Positions 44,646-53,763 of a stretch of DNA of 64,000 bases are shown here, piece after piece; position 1 is the stretch's first letter, and every line of letters begins with the position of its first letter. Location: contig NZ_CP022222.1 of assembly GCF_009930815.1 (NCBI RefSeq), positions 620,001 through 684,000 of the forward strand. The letters are read 5' to 3'. The translations under genes and the position numbers were made by a program. The notes below the pieces were generated by a model, which was not told where the DNA came from, did not search any database, and was given only the letters and a program-made list of their open reading frames with translations. The DNA is from Bradyrhizobium sp. CCBAU 051011 (GTDB taxonomy: Bacteria > Pseudomonadota > Alphaproteobacteria > Rhizobiales > Xanthobacteraceae).

Positions 44646-46031
44646 ATGAGCACGCTCGACACCGGCCTGACGCTCATCCGCAATGCGTCGCAACGCGTCT
44701 CCAGGGCCAATGGCTGGATGGGCAACGCGTTCAAGAGCTGGATGCCGACAGGCCTCTACGCCCGCGCGCTGCTGATCATGATCGTGCCGATGGTGATCCT
44801 GCAAACGGTCGTGGCATTCGTGTTCATGGAGCGGCACTGGAACACGGTGACGCGACGGCTGTCCGCGGCGGTGGTGCAGGACATCGCCAGCCTGATCGAC
44901 GTCTACAAGGCATTTCCGCAGGACAAGGACCGCGCACAGTTGCGTCGCATCGGCCAACGCCTGCAACTGGTCGTCGATTTCCTCCCCGTCGGCGACATGC
45001 CACAGCCCGGGCCAAAGCCGTTCTTCTCGCTGCTCGACCAGACACTCTCGGTGCAGCTCGGCCGCCAGATCGGGCGCCCCTTCTGGATCGACACGGTCGG
45101 CAAATCCAACCTGGTCGAAATCCGCATCCAGCTCGACGACGCCGTGATGCGGGTGTTCGCGCAACGCAGCGCCGCTTATGCCTCCAATTCGGAGATCTTC
45201 ATCTTCTGGATGCTCGGCACCTCCTCGATCCTGTTGATCGTCGCGGTGCTGTTCCTGCGCAACCAGATCAGGCCGATCCTGCGGCTGGCGGAGGCCGCCG
45301 AAAGTTTTGGCAAGGGACGCGAGGTGCCGAACTTCCGCGCGCGCGGCGCACGCGAGGTGCGGCAGGCGGCACAGGCGTTTCTGCAGATGAAGGCGCGCGT
45401 CGAGCGCTCGATCGAGCAGCGCACCGCGATGCTGGCCGGCGTCAGCCACGATCTGCGCACCATCCTGACCCGCTTCAAGCTCGAGCTCGCGCTGATCGGC
45501 GACAGCCCCGAGGTCGACGGGATGCGCAAGGATGTCGACGAAATGGCCGGCATGCTGGAGGCTTATCTTGCCTTCGCGCGCGGCGACAGCGGCGAGGTCG
45601 CGCAGCCGACCGACATGACGATGGCGCTGGAAGAACTGCGCAGCGATGCCGAACGCCATGGCCACACCGCGACGGTGACGTTCCACGGCCTGCCGGTCGT
45701 GACGGTGAAGCCGGCCTCGTTCAAGCGTTGCATCGCCAACCTCGTCTCCAACGCGGCGCGCCATGCCAACACGGTCGCCATTACCGGCCATCGCGACCAC
45801 CGCTATCTGACCGTGACGGTCGACGACGACGGGCCTGGCATTCCCGTCAACATGCGCGAAGAAGTGTTCAAGCCGTTCCTGCGGCTCGACGATGCCCGCA
45901 ACCAGGACGAGGGCGGCACGGGCCTCGGGCTCGCCATCGCCCGCGACATCGCCCGCTCGCATGGCGGCGACATCACGCTCGGCGACAGCCCAATGGGCGG
46001 CTTGCGCGCGGCGGTAAGAGTGCCGGTGTAA
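44646..46031 (+). CDS. Sensor histidine kinase, EnvZ-type
   Basis: This 461-residue membrane kinase has TM1 at about 40-60, a periplasmic domain of about 115 residues, TM2 at about 180-203, and a HAMP domain (RNQIRPILRLAEAAESFGKG). The H-box is LAGVSHDLRTILTRF with His near 267. The N-box is CIANLVSNAARHA, then DDDGPGIP and GGTGLGLAIA. It is paired with the OmpR-type regulator. The layout matches EnvZ, but the signal is unknown. Confidence 0.95.
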   Translation: MSTLDTGLTLIRNASQRVSRANGWMGNAFKSWMPTGLYARALLIMIVPMVILQTVVAFVFMERHWNTVTRRLSAAVVQDIASLIDVYKAFPQDKDRAQLRRIGQRLQLVVDFLPVGDMPQPGPKPFFSLLDQTLSVQLGRQIGRPFWIDTVGKSNLVEIRIQLDDAVMRVFAQRSAAYASNSEIFIFWMLGTSSILLIVAVLFLRNQIRPILRLAEAAESFGKGREVPNFRARGAREVRQAAQAFLQMKARVERSIEQRTAMLAGVSHDLRTILTRFKLELALIGDSPEVDGMRKDVDEMAGMLEAYLAFARGDSGEVAQPTDMTMALEELRSDAERHGHTATVTFHGLPVVTVKPASFKRCIANLVSNAARHANTVAITGHRDHRYLTVTVDDDGPGIPVNMREEVFKPFLRLDDARNQDEGGTGLGLAIARDIARSHGGDITLGDSPMGGLRAAVRVPV

Positions 46032-46032
46032 C

Positions 46033-46165
46033 TTCTCCCTCGCCCCGCTCTTGCGGGGAGAGGGTCGGGGTGAGGGGCTCTCTCCGCGATCGTGATGTAT
46101 CGATAGACCTGCACCCCCTCACCCGGATTGCTTCGCAATCCGACCTCTCCCGCAAGCGGGAGAGT
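46033..46165. repeat. Palindromic intergenic repeat (CTCCCTCGCCCCGCTCTTGCGGGG type)
   Basis: CCCCGCTCTTGCGGGG and GGGGTGAGGGG on the left pair with CCCCTCACCC and CTCCCGCAAGCGGGAG on the right. It is a member of the family at 37633-37800 and separates the kinase gene from the convergent DUF3617 gene. Confidence 0.8.
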
Positions 46166-46210
46166 TAAAGGAGTACGCGGATTCAGCGCGACAACGCGAA
46201 TTACTGACCC

Positions 46211-46744
46211 TCACTTCTTCGGGATCAGCGCCTTCATCTTTTCCATGTCCTTGACGTTCATCTTCATACCGCCGGGCATGATGATGTCGCCAGGCTTCTG
46301 ATCGGCCTTGCAGGCGCCCACCCATTTGGCCTCGATCGTGCTTTTGCTGTCGCGCGCGGCGCCGGCCAGGCCACCCTCGCTCTGCGAGCTCGTTTTCACG
46401 GTGTAGGCGGAATTGAAGTCGCCGGTGATTTCGGCGCGTGACTTGACCGTGATGCCGCCAATACCGCAGACGGAATCGGTGACATAGCCGGTCGCCGTCT
46501 TCTGGATATCCTGCTTGGAGCAGATCTCCTTGGCCATCGGCGCCATGGCCGTGCTCATATCCTTGTCCGTGGTCGCGTCAGTGCACTGCTGCATGGTCAT
46601 CTCGGGCACCGTGCCGCCGCTCACCACCTTCATCTCCCACAGCCCGGCCTTGCGCATCGGCAATTCCACGGCGATGGCGCCGCTAGCCGGTAACACGGCC
46701 AGCAAACCTACAGCCAAACAGGACACAAGAAGCAGTCGTCTCAT
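46211..46744 (-). CDS. DUF3617-type periplasmic protein
   Basis: This 177-residue protein has a signal peptide (LLLVSCLAVGLLAVLPASGA). It matches DUF3617, with RKAGLWEMKVVSGGTVPEMT, QQCTDATTDKD and the IGGITVKSRAEITGDFNSAY region. Four Cys suggest disulfides. The family is of unknown function. Confidence 0.88.
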   Translation of the reverse strand: MRRLLLVSCLAVGLLAVLPASGAIAVELPMRKAGLWEMKVVSGGTVPEMTMQQCTDATTDKDMSTAMAPMAKEICSKQDIQKTATGYVTDSVCGIGGITVKSRAEITGDFNSAYTVKTSSQSEGGLAGAARDSKSTIEAKWVGACKADQKPGDIIMPGGMKMNVKDMEKMKALIPKK

Positions 46745-46848
46745 CCGTGCGCTCCCCTGAATTTTTCAACGCTATCGTGCGCGCGCGAAGTGACACACGC
46801 TTTGCGTGGCGAAAACATGTCCAGCCAGAGAAGCTTTGGAGGTCGCGC

Positions 46849-47154
46849 TCAGTAAAGCGTGCGCAGCGGCCGCTCGGCGGCGCCATAGGGCACCCAGCGG
46901 CAGGCAAACGAAACATATCCGCCGTAATTCGGCTGCACGCCGAGGAATTTCACCACCTTGCCGTAGCGGGCGCAGTGGTCGACGGCGAGCTGGCGGGCAT
47001 CGGCCTGCGTCGCGAGCGTATAGGCGATGATGCCGCCGGTGTCGTTGCCCTTGAACGGCGGCACCGTGTCGATGTCGAACCACTGCGCCTGCGCCGGCGC
47101 CCCCGCCAGCATCCCACCCATGGCAATCAGGCACGCGGCCAGAATTCTTCGCAT
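46849..47154 (-). CDS. Hypothetical secreted protein
   Basis: ATG 47154, with GGAG seven bases upstream, gives 101 residues with a signal peptide ending APAQAQ. The mature part (WFDIDTVPPFKGNDTGGIIA) contains an ADARQLAVDHCARYGKVVKF helix and a second Cys in VSFACRW, a probable disulfide. No family recognised. Confidence 0.72.
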   Translation of the reverse strand: MRRILAACLIAMGGMLAGAPAQAQWFDIDTVPPFKGNDTGGIIAYTLATQADARQLAVDHCARYGKVVKFLGVQPNYGGYVSFACRWVPYGAAERPLRTLY

Positions 47155-47320
47155 CGCAGACTCCATTTCGCTCGACGCCCACCATAGTGTGCGCCGATGG
47201 CCGTGAAAAGAATGGTTGCAGCACGGGACGGACTTGGTCGTCAGGTGTTGCCGCGCTGCACTTGACCTTGTCGGGGCTTCGCGGCACCGTCCCCTGTGTT
47301 GGTTTACCGGCGGATTCCCC

Positions 47321-47782
47321 ATGCGCAACCTGTTCACATCCTTGAGAGCCCTCGGCCCAACGGCTGCGGCTCTCGCCCTGCTGGTCTCCAGCCACGCCGC
47401 TCAGGCCGCCAATCCGTTGGAGCTGAATTTCGGCCTGTTCGGCCCGAAATATGACGGCCGCGTCGCCGAATGCGAGCGGGCGCTGCCGACCATCGCGTCG
47501 CAATTCCAGGAGAAGGAGGGCAAGTTCTGGAATTCGGCTCTGGTGATCACCGGCTTCGGCCGGATCCACGAAACCGCGTTTCGACCCTGGCAGTCCGACA
47601 ACATTCCGCGCCGCTTCTGCAGCGGCGACGTGATGCTGAGCGACGGCAAGATGCGCAGCGTGCACTACTCGATCATCGAGGATGGCGGCTTTGCCGGCTT
47701 CGGCCAAGGCGTCGAATGGTGCGTGACCGGGCTTGACCGCAACTGGGCCTATAGCCCGGGCTGCAGGGCCGCCCGGCCCTGA
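47321..47782 (+). CDS. Hypothetical secreted protein
   Basis: ATG 47321 gives 153 residues with a signal peptide (LALLVSSHAAQA). The mature chain has YDGRVAECERALPTIASQF, FWNSALVITGFGRIHETAFR and GQGVEWCVTGLDRNWAYSPG, with four Cys. The frame extends upstream without a ribosome-binding site. Function unknown. Confidence 0.75.
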   Translation: MRNLFTSLRALGPTAAALALLVSSHAAQAANPLELNFGLFGPKYDGRVAECERALPTIASQFQEKEGKFWNSALVITGFGRIHETAFRPWQSDNIPRRFCSGDVMLSDGKMRSVHYSIIEDGGFAGFGQGVEWCVTGLDRNWAYSPGCRAARP

Positions 47783-47894
47783 TCCCGGCATTTCAGTCCG
47801 GTCGAGCCGGCCGGCCTGTGGGATTTTCAAATTTTGTTCTTGAAATGTTCCGGTTCCCTGCTAGGCTCCCGGTAGTCGAGTAGAGGGGCGTTCG

Positions 47895-48572
47895 ATGCAC
47901 CGGTCTGTTATTTCGCGACTTCTGATTTCGCTGACGCTTGTTGTCGTCTCCGCCGGGTTGGCGTCCGCGCAGGACCGCCGGCAGAACGCCCCGGGCGAAT
48001 TCGATTTTTACGTCCTGGCCCTGTCGTGGTCGCCCTCGTTCTGCGAGGCGGCGGCCGAGCGCGGCAATAGCGGGCGTTCACAGGTCCAGTGCAGCCGCCC
48101 CTATTCGTTCGTGGTTCACGGCCTGTGGCCGCAATATGAGCGCGGCTTTCCCGAATATTGCCAGCGGCCGTCGCCGCGGCTCGACCGCAACATCATGACC
48201 TCGATGCTGGACCTGATGCCGGCGCCCGGCCTGATCTTCAACGAGTGGGACAAGCATGGCACCTGCTCCGGCCTCGGCGCCCGCGCCTATTTCGAGAGCG
48301 TCCGCAAGGCCCGCGCAGCGGTGAAAATCCCCGAGGAATTCCTCGAATTGTCCGAGCAGAAGACTATCGCCCCCGGCGATCTCGAGGCCGCCTTCATCAA
48401 GATCAACCCGGGCCTGAGCAGCTCGGCTATTTCGGTGGTCTGCTCGAGCCGCCGCCTGAGCGAGGTGCGGATTTGCCTGAGCAAGGACATGCAATTCCGC
48501 GCCTGCGACGAAATCGACCGCCGCACCTGCCGGCGTGACGAGGTGGTGATGCCGCCGGTGCGGGGCGGCTGA
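47895..48572 (+). CDS. Ribonuclease T2 family protein
   Basis: This 225-residue secreted RNase has a signal peptide ending AGLASAQD. Both catalytic boxes are present: CAS I VVHGLWPQY and CAS II NEWDKHGTCSG with the two catalytic His and Glu. LALSWSPSFC is the family start. It would cut RNA through a 2',3'-cyclic phosphate in the periplasm, probably for phosphate or nucleoside scavenging. No operon partner is seen. Confidence 0.95.
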   Translation: MHRSVISRLLISLTLVVVSAGLASAQDRRQNAPGEFDFYVLALSWSPSFCEAAAERGNSGRSQVQCSRPYSFVVHGLWPQYERGFPEYCQRPSPRLDRNIMTSMLDLMPAPGLIFNEWDKHGTCSGLGARAYFESVRKARAAVKIPEEFLELSEQKTIAPGDLEAAFIKINPGLSSSAISVVCSSRRLSEVRICLSKDMQFRACDEIDRRTCRRDEVVMPPVRGG

Positions 48573-48645
48573 AGCCTGCCTTCCGTCATGCCTGCCCAGA
48601 CATAGCAATCCGCCCTGCGCAGACTTGTCTACACCTGTCTGCGTC

Positions 48646-48703
48646 CCGGTCATCCACGGCTTTTATTGTCGTCTGCAAGGCACGTGGATGGCCGGGCCCT
48701 TTT
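48646..48703. repeat. Short palindromic repeat of the CCGGTCATCCACG type
   Basis: CCCGGTCATCCACG at the left and CGTGGATGGCCGGG at the right form an imperfect hairpin after the RNase T2 gene. It is related to the unit at 17466-17578 and may serve as a transcript end. Confidence 0.55.
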
Positions 48704-48751
48704 CTCCGCCAAAGCCGCGTCAGGCAAGAATATCAAGGCTGATGTGATCGG

Positions 48752-49131
48752 TTAGCCCAGTCGTGCCGATCCATTGCTGCCATGATCGAAAACAAGGGAA
48801 TCGTTCGAGCCCTTGAAGTCTATAGTCGTCCTGCCGTACTGCTGGGTGACGATAACCATCATCCAGCGAATAACCACTGATCGAGAAATCGACGCTGCCG
48901 CTGCCGTTGTCGACCCGAACGACATCGTTGCCATCCCCCTTGGCAAAATTGATCGTGGATTATCACCCGTCACCTTGATCTAATCGTCACCGGTGCCGGC
49001 CGTCACGGTCGAAGCTCCGCCGACTCAGTTGCCAGCGCCACTATCGACGACGGAATAATCACGGGTCGACACATGGTCATCGCCGTCGTCAGCCGACACA
49101 GGGTGATACATCCTAAGATTGAAGTTACCGG
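48752..49131 (-). pseudogene. Remnant of an RTX-like / hemolysin-type calcium-binding protein gene
   Basis: On the minus strand, three successive frames give a continuous RTX-like text. From about 49131 there is DDGDDHVSTRDYSVVDSGAG, a stop, then GGASTVTAGTGDD, another stop, and IKVTGDN. A second frame continues INFAKGDGNDVVRVDNGSGS and VDFSISGYSLDD. A third gives VIVTQQYGRTTIDFKGSNDS and LVFDHGSNGSARLG before a stop. At least two nonsense codons and two frameshifts make it non-functional. It is the decayed end of a secreted, glycine- and aspartate-rich repeat protein. Confidence 0.75.
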
Positions 49132-49245
49132 TATGACTCCGATGACCCCAGCATCTCACCAATGCAATTGGAGATGTCATCCCGCCACCCGCAGCTTGAC
49201 GACATGGGTTACTTTCCTCGTCCCAATGTCGTAACCCGTCCCACC

Positions 49246-50106
49246 ATGAACTACCGACACGCCTTTCATGCCGGCGGCTTTGCCGATGTCATCAAGCACA
49301 TCGTACTGGTGCGCATGCTGACCTATCTGCAGGAAAAGCAGGCCCCGTTTCGCGTCATCGACACCCATGCCGGCGCCGGGCGCTACGATCTCACCGGTGA
49401 GGAAGCGCGCCGCGGCGGAGAATGGCTGACCGGCATTGCGCGGGTGATGCAGGCACGGTTTTCACAAACCGCGCTGCCGTTGGTGACCCCCTACCTCGAC
49501 ATCGTCAGGGCATTCAACGCGCCGGGCACGCTCGAGGCCTATCCGGGATCGCCCTTGATCGCCCGCGCGCTGCTGCGGCCGCAGGACCGACTGACGGCCT
49601 GCGAAATCGAGCCTGGTTCCCGCCGGCAATTGGTCGATGCGTTGCGCCGCGATAGCCAGGCGCGGGTGGTCGATCTCGACGGCTGGACCGCATTGCCGGC
49701 CTTCGTGCCTCCCAACGAGCGGCGCGGTCTGGTGCTGATCGATCCCGCGTTCGAGCAAAAGGACGAGTTCGAAAGGCTGGCCGGCGCATTCGCCGAGGCC
49801 TACGCGAAATGGCCGACCGGCAGCTATCTGATCTGGTATCCGGTGAAGACCCGTCGCGCCACCGATACCCTGGCGCGGCTGGTCGCAGGCGCTGCCGCTG
49901 CCAGCAAGCCAGCCGGAAAATGTCTGCGGCTCGAATTCAGCGTCGCTCCACAGGAGGCCGGCGGCCCGCTCGCCTCCACCGGGCTTTTGATCGTCAATCC
50001 ACCGTGGACGCTTGCGGGTGAATTAAAGACAATTCTACCCGAACTCGAAAAACCGCTCGGCCAGGGCGGGGCCGGCCGGTTCAAGCTGGAGACACCCAAG
50101 CCTTAA
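49246..50106 (+). CDS. rlmJ: 23S rRNA (adenine(2030)-N6)-methyltransferase RlmJ
   Basis: ATG 49246 gives 286 residues of the RlmJ (YhiR) family, starting MNYRHAFHAGGFADVIKHIV. Conserved parts are VIDTHAGAGRYDL, YPGSPLIARALLRPQDRL, the motif IV region LVLIDPAFEQKDEF, and LLIVNPPWTLAGEL. In E. coli RlmJ methylates A2030 of 23S rRNA. The usual DPPY/F of motif IV is DPAF here. The frame is open upstream to 49162 but without family similarity. Confidence 0.94.
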   Translation: MNYRHAFHAGGFADVIKHIVLVRMLTYLQEKQAPFRVIDTHAGAGRYDLTGEEARRGGEWLTGIARVMQARFSQTALPLVTPYLDIVRAFNAPGTLEAYPGSPLIARALLRPQDRLTACEIEPGSRRQLVDALRRDSQARVVDLDGWTALPAFVPPNERRGLVLIDPAFEQKDEFERLAGAFAEAYAKWPTGSYLIWYPVKTRRATDTLARLVAGAAAASKPAGKCLRLEFSVAPQEAGGPLASTGLLIVNPPWTLAGELKTILPELEKPLGQGGAGRFKLETPKP

Positions 50107-50260
50107 GAGTTACGCCTAAAGCGCCAGCCTTGAACGAAAAGTGCGAATGGACCGTAGGCAATTTACGCGAAACCGTATTATGCTCAGGCCATTGGGACTG
50201 GCTTTACGTTCCGCTTCCGCGAATGGTTGCGGCGGAGTGATCAAGGCCGAATAAAATCCA

Positions 50261-50290
50261 AGTCGGTCGGCGGCATGGCCCCGACCGGCT
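50261..50290 (+). other. Hairpin in the leader of the cold-shock gene
   Basis: AGTCGGTCGG (50261-50270) pairs with CCGACCGGCT (50281-50290), one non-Watson-Crick pair, around a 10-base loop. It lies 90 bases before the cold-shock ATG and may be part of a regulated 5' leader. Confidence 0.35.
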
Positions 50291-50380
50291 CAGGTGGCCA
50301 AGCTTCCGGCAGCGAATGTCCGGTCAGCCGAAGCGCGAGGTGCGCGTAGCGGCGGAGCAATACGGGGGAGGAGTTTCCCG

Positions 50381-50596
50381 ATGGCCATGACTGGAACAGT
50401 CAAGTTCTTCAATGGAGAACGCGGCTACGGCTTCATCAAGCCCGATGACGGCGGCCGCGATGTGTTCGTGCACATCACCGCCGTCGAGCGGGCCGGGTTG
50501 AAGGATTTGACTGAAGGGCAGCGCATTACGTTCGAGGTCGAACCGGACAAGAAGGGCAAAGGCCCCAAGGCGGTCAACCTGGTGATTTCATCGTGA
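50381..50596 (+). CDS. Cold-shock protein (CspA family)
   Basis: ATG 50381, preceded by GGGGGAGGAG, gives 71 residues: a single OB-fold cold-shock domain with RNP1 GYGFIKPDD and RNP2 DVFVHITAV, starting MAMTGTVKFFNGERG. It is an RNA/ssDNA chaperone. The 5' space of about 270 bp is long and hairpin-rich, as usual for csp messages. Confidence 0.95.
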   Translation: MAMTGTVKFFNGERGYGFIKPDDGGRDVFVHITAVERAGLKDLTEGQRITFEVEPDKKGKGPKAVNLVISS

Positions 50597-50702
50597 GCTG
50601 ACGCTCGCGCGGAACGCGGACTGAATTCTTGCTGCGAAGACTACGCTGGGCACGGCACCGCCACCCGGAGCGTTGGGCCTCGTGACGCGCAACCCAACAG
50701 GC

Positions 50703-50735
50703 AAAAAAAATCCCGGCGACCTACTGCCGCCGGGA
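50703..50735 (-). terminator. Rho-independent terminator of the Omp gene
   Basis: TCCCGGCG (50711-50718) pairs with CGCCGGGA (50728-50735). On the minus strand the stem is followed by eight T (A at 50703-50710). It lies 26 bp after the stop of the outer-membrane protein gene. Confidence 0.92.
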
Positions 50736-50760
50736 GATGGTAGTCGCCAGTTTCTTGTTT

Positions 50761-51387
50761 TCAGAAGCGATAGTTCACGCCGGCCCGTATCAGGCCGAAC
50801 CGGTAACCGTTCGACGCACCTGTAATGACGAAGTTGCTGTTGGCCAGATCGACATAGAGATATTCGATCTTGGCGCTCCAGTTCCTGTCCAGGCCCACCT
50901 CGGCGCCGGCGCCGAGCGTCCAGCCGGCATTGGTATGGGATTCCGTCAGGCCGAACGTGGCGGCGCGCAGCTCGCCGAAGGCGAGACCGCCGGTGCCGAA
51001 GAACAGGACGTTGTTGAACGCATAACCGGCGCGGCCGCGAACCGTGCCGAACCAGGGATTGGAAAACTTCCACGGCGCGAAAGTTTCTTCGGCGCCGGTC
51101 GCCTGAATGTCGCCCTCGAGGCCGAACACCCACGGTCCGTTCTGCCAATTATAGCCGGCCTGGACGCCGCCCACAAAGCCGGACGGCTTGGTCGGATTGT
51201 TTGCGACCGAACCCCAGGCATAGCCGAGGTTGCCGCCGAGATAAGGGCCGGCCCAGCTATCGGGACGGTACAGCGTCGGGTTGGCTGTCAAGGGTGCGCG
51301 CGATCCGTAGAGATCGGCTGCCTGTGCCGACACGGTCCAGCCTGCAGCGATCAGCGCCAGCGCGCCCGACACCACCTTGCTCATCAC
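50761..51387 (-). CDS. Outer-membrane beta-barrel protein (Omp25/31 type)
   Basis: This 208-residue protein has a signal peptide (GALALIAAGWTVSAQA) and the Rhizobiales Omp25-like layout: WAGPYLGGNLGYAWGS, VGGVQAGYNWQNGPWVFGLE, GRAGYAFNNVLFFGTGGLA, then VGLDRNWSAKIEYLYVDL, ending in Phe (RAGVNYRF) as beta-barrels do. It is an eight-strand barrel by family. It has its own terminator and a CtrA-type box 95 bp upstream. Confidence 0.93.
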   Translation of the reverse strand: MMSKVVSGALALIAAGWTVSAQAADLYGSRAPLTANPTLYRPDSWAGPYLGGNLGYAWGSVANNPTKPSGFVGGVQAGYNWQNGPWVFGLEGDIQATGAEETFAPWKFSNPWFGTVRGRAGYAFNNVLFFGTGGLAFGELRAATFGLTESHTNAGWTLGAGAEVGLDRNWSAKIEYLYVDLANSNFVITGASNGYRFGLIRAGVNYRF

Positions 51388-51481
51388 GCAACTCCACGCA
51401 ACACCGCGACCCGCCGGTCGAAGAGACCGGCTTGGTTACGGAACTCCACTTTTTTCGCTAAGATTTATCGAGAGTTTTAAG

Positions 51482-51496
51482 TTAAAGGGTTGTTAA
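51482..51496. promoter_or_regulatory. CtrA-type binding site TTAA-N7-TTAA
   Basis: TTAAAGGGTTGTTAA matches the CtrA consensus exactly. It lies 95 bp upstream of the Omp25-like gene (minus strand) and 101 bp upstream of uvrC (plus strand), so it could control either. CtrA is known to regulate outer-membrane protein genes in alphaproteobacteria, which favours the Omp gene. Confidence 0.6.
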
Positions 51497-51596
51497 GCCG
51501 GATTACTTGCCCGCTCATCATTCTTAAGAATGCGTTACCGGCGCCCTCTCCCGCGAGCGGCTGGCGATGCTGCCCTGCAGCGCTTAATTTAGGCCC

Positions 51597-53663
51597 ATGG
51601 ATCACGATTCTACCGACCATCCGAAGCCTCCGCGCAAGGCGCGGCGGGGTTCCCAGCCGGACTTGCCGCCACAGGACCTGACCGCCGCCGACATCGATCC
51701 CGCGACATCAGCCGCCGAGGAAGACGACGAGGCGCGCCTGCCGGAAGCGCCCGAGGAGCCTGCCGAGGCGATTGCCGAAGGCCCGCTGGCGGTCGGCCAC
51801 ACGGCCATCGAAAACGCGGTGAGGCTGGCGCCGACCTCGCCCGGCGTCTACCGCATGCTCAATGCCTCCAGCGACGTGCTCTACGTCGGCAAGGCCAAGA
51901 ACGTCCGCAAGCGGCTGTCGTCCTATGCCCGCGTCAATGCGCCCTTGCCGGCGCGCATCCTGCGCATGATCGCGGCGACGGTTACGGTCGAGATCGTCTC
52001 CACCACGACTGAGACCGAAGCGTTGCTGCTGGAAGCCAACCTGATCAAGCAGCTGCGGCCGCGCTTCAACGTGCAACTGCGCGACGACAAGTCGTTTCCC
52101 TACATTCTGATCACCGGCGACCATTGGGCGCCGCAGATCCTCAAGCATCGCGGCGCGCAAACAAGGCCCGGACGATATTTCGGGCCGTTCGCCTCCGCCG
52201 GCGCCGTCAACCGCACCATCACGGCGCTGCAGCGCGCGTTCCTGATCCGCTCCTGCACCGACGGCTTTTTCGAGAGCCGCACCCGGCCGTGCCTGCTCTA
52301 CCAGATCCGCCGCTGCTCGGGGCCCTGCACGCGCGAGATCGATTTTCCCGGCTATAGCGAGCTGGTGCGCGAAGCGAACGACTTCCTGTCCGGCCGCAGC
52401 CACGCCGTGAAGCAGCTGCTCGCCGGCGAGATGGAGAAGGCATCCACCGAACTCGAATTCGAGACCGCGGCGCTGTATCGCGACCGTCTCGCCGCGCTGT
52501 CGGCGATCCAGTCGCAGCAGGGCATCAATCCGCGCACCGTGGAAGAAGCCGATGTGTTCGCCATCCATCAGGAAGGCGGCTATTACTGCGTGGAAGTGTT
52601 CTTCTTCCGCACCGGCCAGAACTGGGGCAACCGCGCCTATTTCCCGCGCGCGGAGAAGTCGTTTACGCCGGAGGAAGTGCTGGCCTCGTTCCTCGCGCAA
52701 TTCTACGACGACAAGCCGCCGCCGAAACTGATCCTGCTGTCGCACGACATTGAGGAATGCCAATTGCTGGCCGACGCACTTTGCGTGAAGGCCGGCTACA
52801 AGGTCGAAGTCTCGGTCCCCAAGCGCGGCGAGAAAAAGGAATTGGTCACGCATGCGCTGACCAATGCGCGCGAGGCGCTTGGCCGCAAACTAGCCGATAC
52901 GGCGACGCAGAGTCGTCTCCTGGAATCGATAGCCGCCACGCTCGGACTGCCGCAGGTGCCGAAGCGCATCGAGGTCTACGACAACAGCCACATCCAGGGC
53001 ACCAACGCCGTCGGCGCGATGATCGTGGCGGGACCGGATGGCTTCATCAAAAACCAGTATCGCAAGTTCAACATCAAGTCCGAGGGACTGACGCCGGGCG
53101 ACGACTACGCGATGATGCGCGAGGTGCTGGAGCGGCGCTTCAAAAGGCTGTTGAAGCCGCCGGAGGGCGACGCGGCCAAAGCGAAAGCCGACGACGATTC
53201 GTTCCCGCAATGGCCCGACCTCGTCATCATCGACGGCGGCCGCGGTCAGCTCAACGCTGTCAGGGAGATTTTCGGGGGTCTGGGACTTACCCAGGTCTCG
53301 CTGATGGCGGTGGCAAAGGGCCCGGACCGCGATGCCGGGCGGGAGACCCTGTTCATGCCGGACCGCGAAGCCATCAAGCTCGAACCGCGCGATCCCGTGC
53401 TGTATTTCATCCAGCGGCTGCGCGACGAGGCGCATCGCTTCGTGATCGGCTCGCACCGCAAACTGCGGAAAAAAGACATCAGGGAAGCCGGTTTGCAGGA
53501 AATCCCGGGCATCGGCCCGTCACGCAAACGTGCCTTGCTGCATCACTTCGGAACGCTGAAGGAGATCGAGCGGGCATCGATTGCGGACCTCGGCAAGGTT
53601 CCGGGCGTTAGCGCCGAGAGCGCCCGCAAGATCTTCGAGTTTTTCCATGCACAGGCGGGTTAA
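51597..53663 (+). CDS. uvrC: Excinuclease ABC subunit C
   Basis: This is a 688-residue nucleotide-excision-repair nuclease that makes both cuts around UvrB-bound lesions. An acidic, Pro-rich N-terminal extension of about 75 residues precedes the GIY-YIG domain ([20 protein letters not shown]). The UVR domain contains [19 protein letters not shown]. The RNase H-like domain has [17 protein letters not shown] and [13 protein letters not shown]-terminal helix-hairpin-helix has [13 protein letters not shown]. It is first in a run of same-strand genes leading to prmB. Confidence 0.97.
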   Translation: MDHDSTDHPKPPRKARRGSQPDLPPQDLTAADIDPATSAAEEDDEARLPEAPEEPAEAIAEGPLAVGHTAIENAVRLAPTSPGVYRMLNASSDVLYVGKAKNVRKRLSSYARVNAPLPARILRMIAATVTVEIVSTTTETEALLLEANLIKQLRPRFNVQLRDDKSFPYILITGDHWAPQILKHRGAQTRPGRYFGPFASAGAVNRTITALQRAFLIRSCTDGFFESRTRPCLLYQIRRCSGPCTREIDFPGYSELVREANDFLSGRSHAVKQLLAGEMEKASTELEFETAALYRDRLAALSAIQSQQGINPRTVEEADVFAIHQEGGYYCVEVFFFRTGQNWGNRAYFPRAEKSFTPEEVLASFLAQFYDDKPPPKLILLSHDIEECQLLADALCVKAGYKVEVSVPKRGEKKELVTHALTNAREALGRKLADTATQSRLLESIAATLGLPQVPKRIEVYDNSHIQGTNAVGAMIVAGPDGFIKNQYRKFNIKSEGLTPGDDYAMMREVLERRFKRLLKPPEGDAAKAKADDDSFPQWPDLVIIDGGRGQLNAVREIFGGLGLTQVSLMAVAKGPDRDAGRETLFMPDREAIKLEPRDPVLYFIQRLRDEAHRFVIGSHRKLRKKDIREAGLQEIPGIGPSRKRALLHHFGTLKEIERASIADLGKVPGVSAESARKIFEFFHAQAG

Positions 53664-53763
53664 GGGGACTTGGGTCAAAGGCATGTCATTTGGGCGTCGC
53701 CTGCGACAGATGATCTAGGCCCGCACGGTTGACCTTCACGTTCCAGCGGTATTGGTAAGACGG

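Noticed and set aside
44516..46168. 550-residue frame overlapping the kinase gene
   Set aside because: It is out of phase with a canonical histidine kinase and Arg/Pro-rich, as expected of a shadow.
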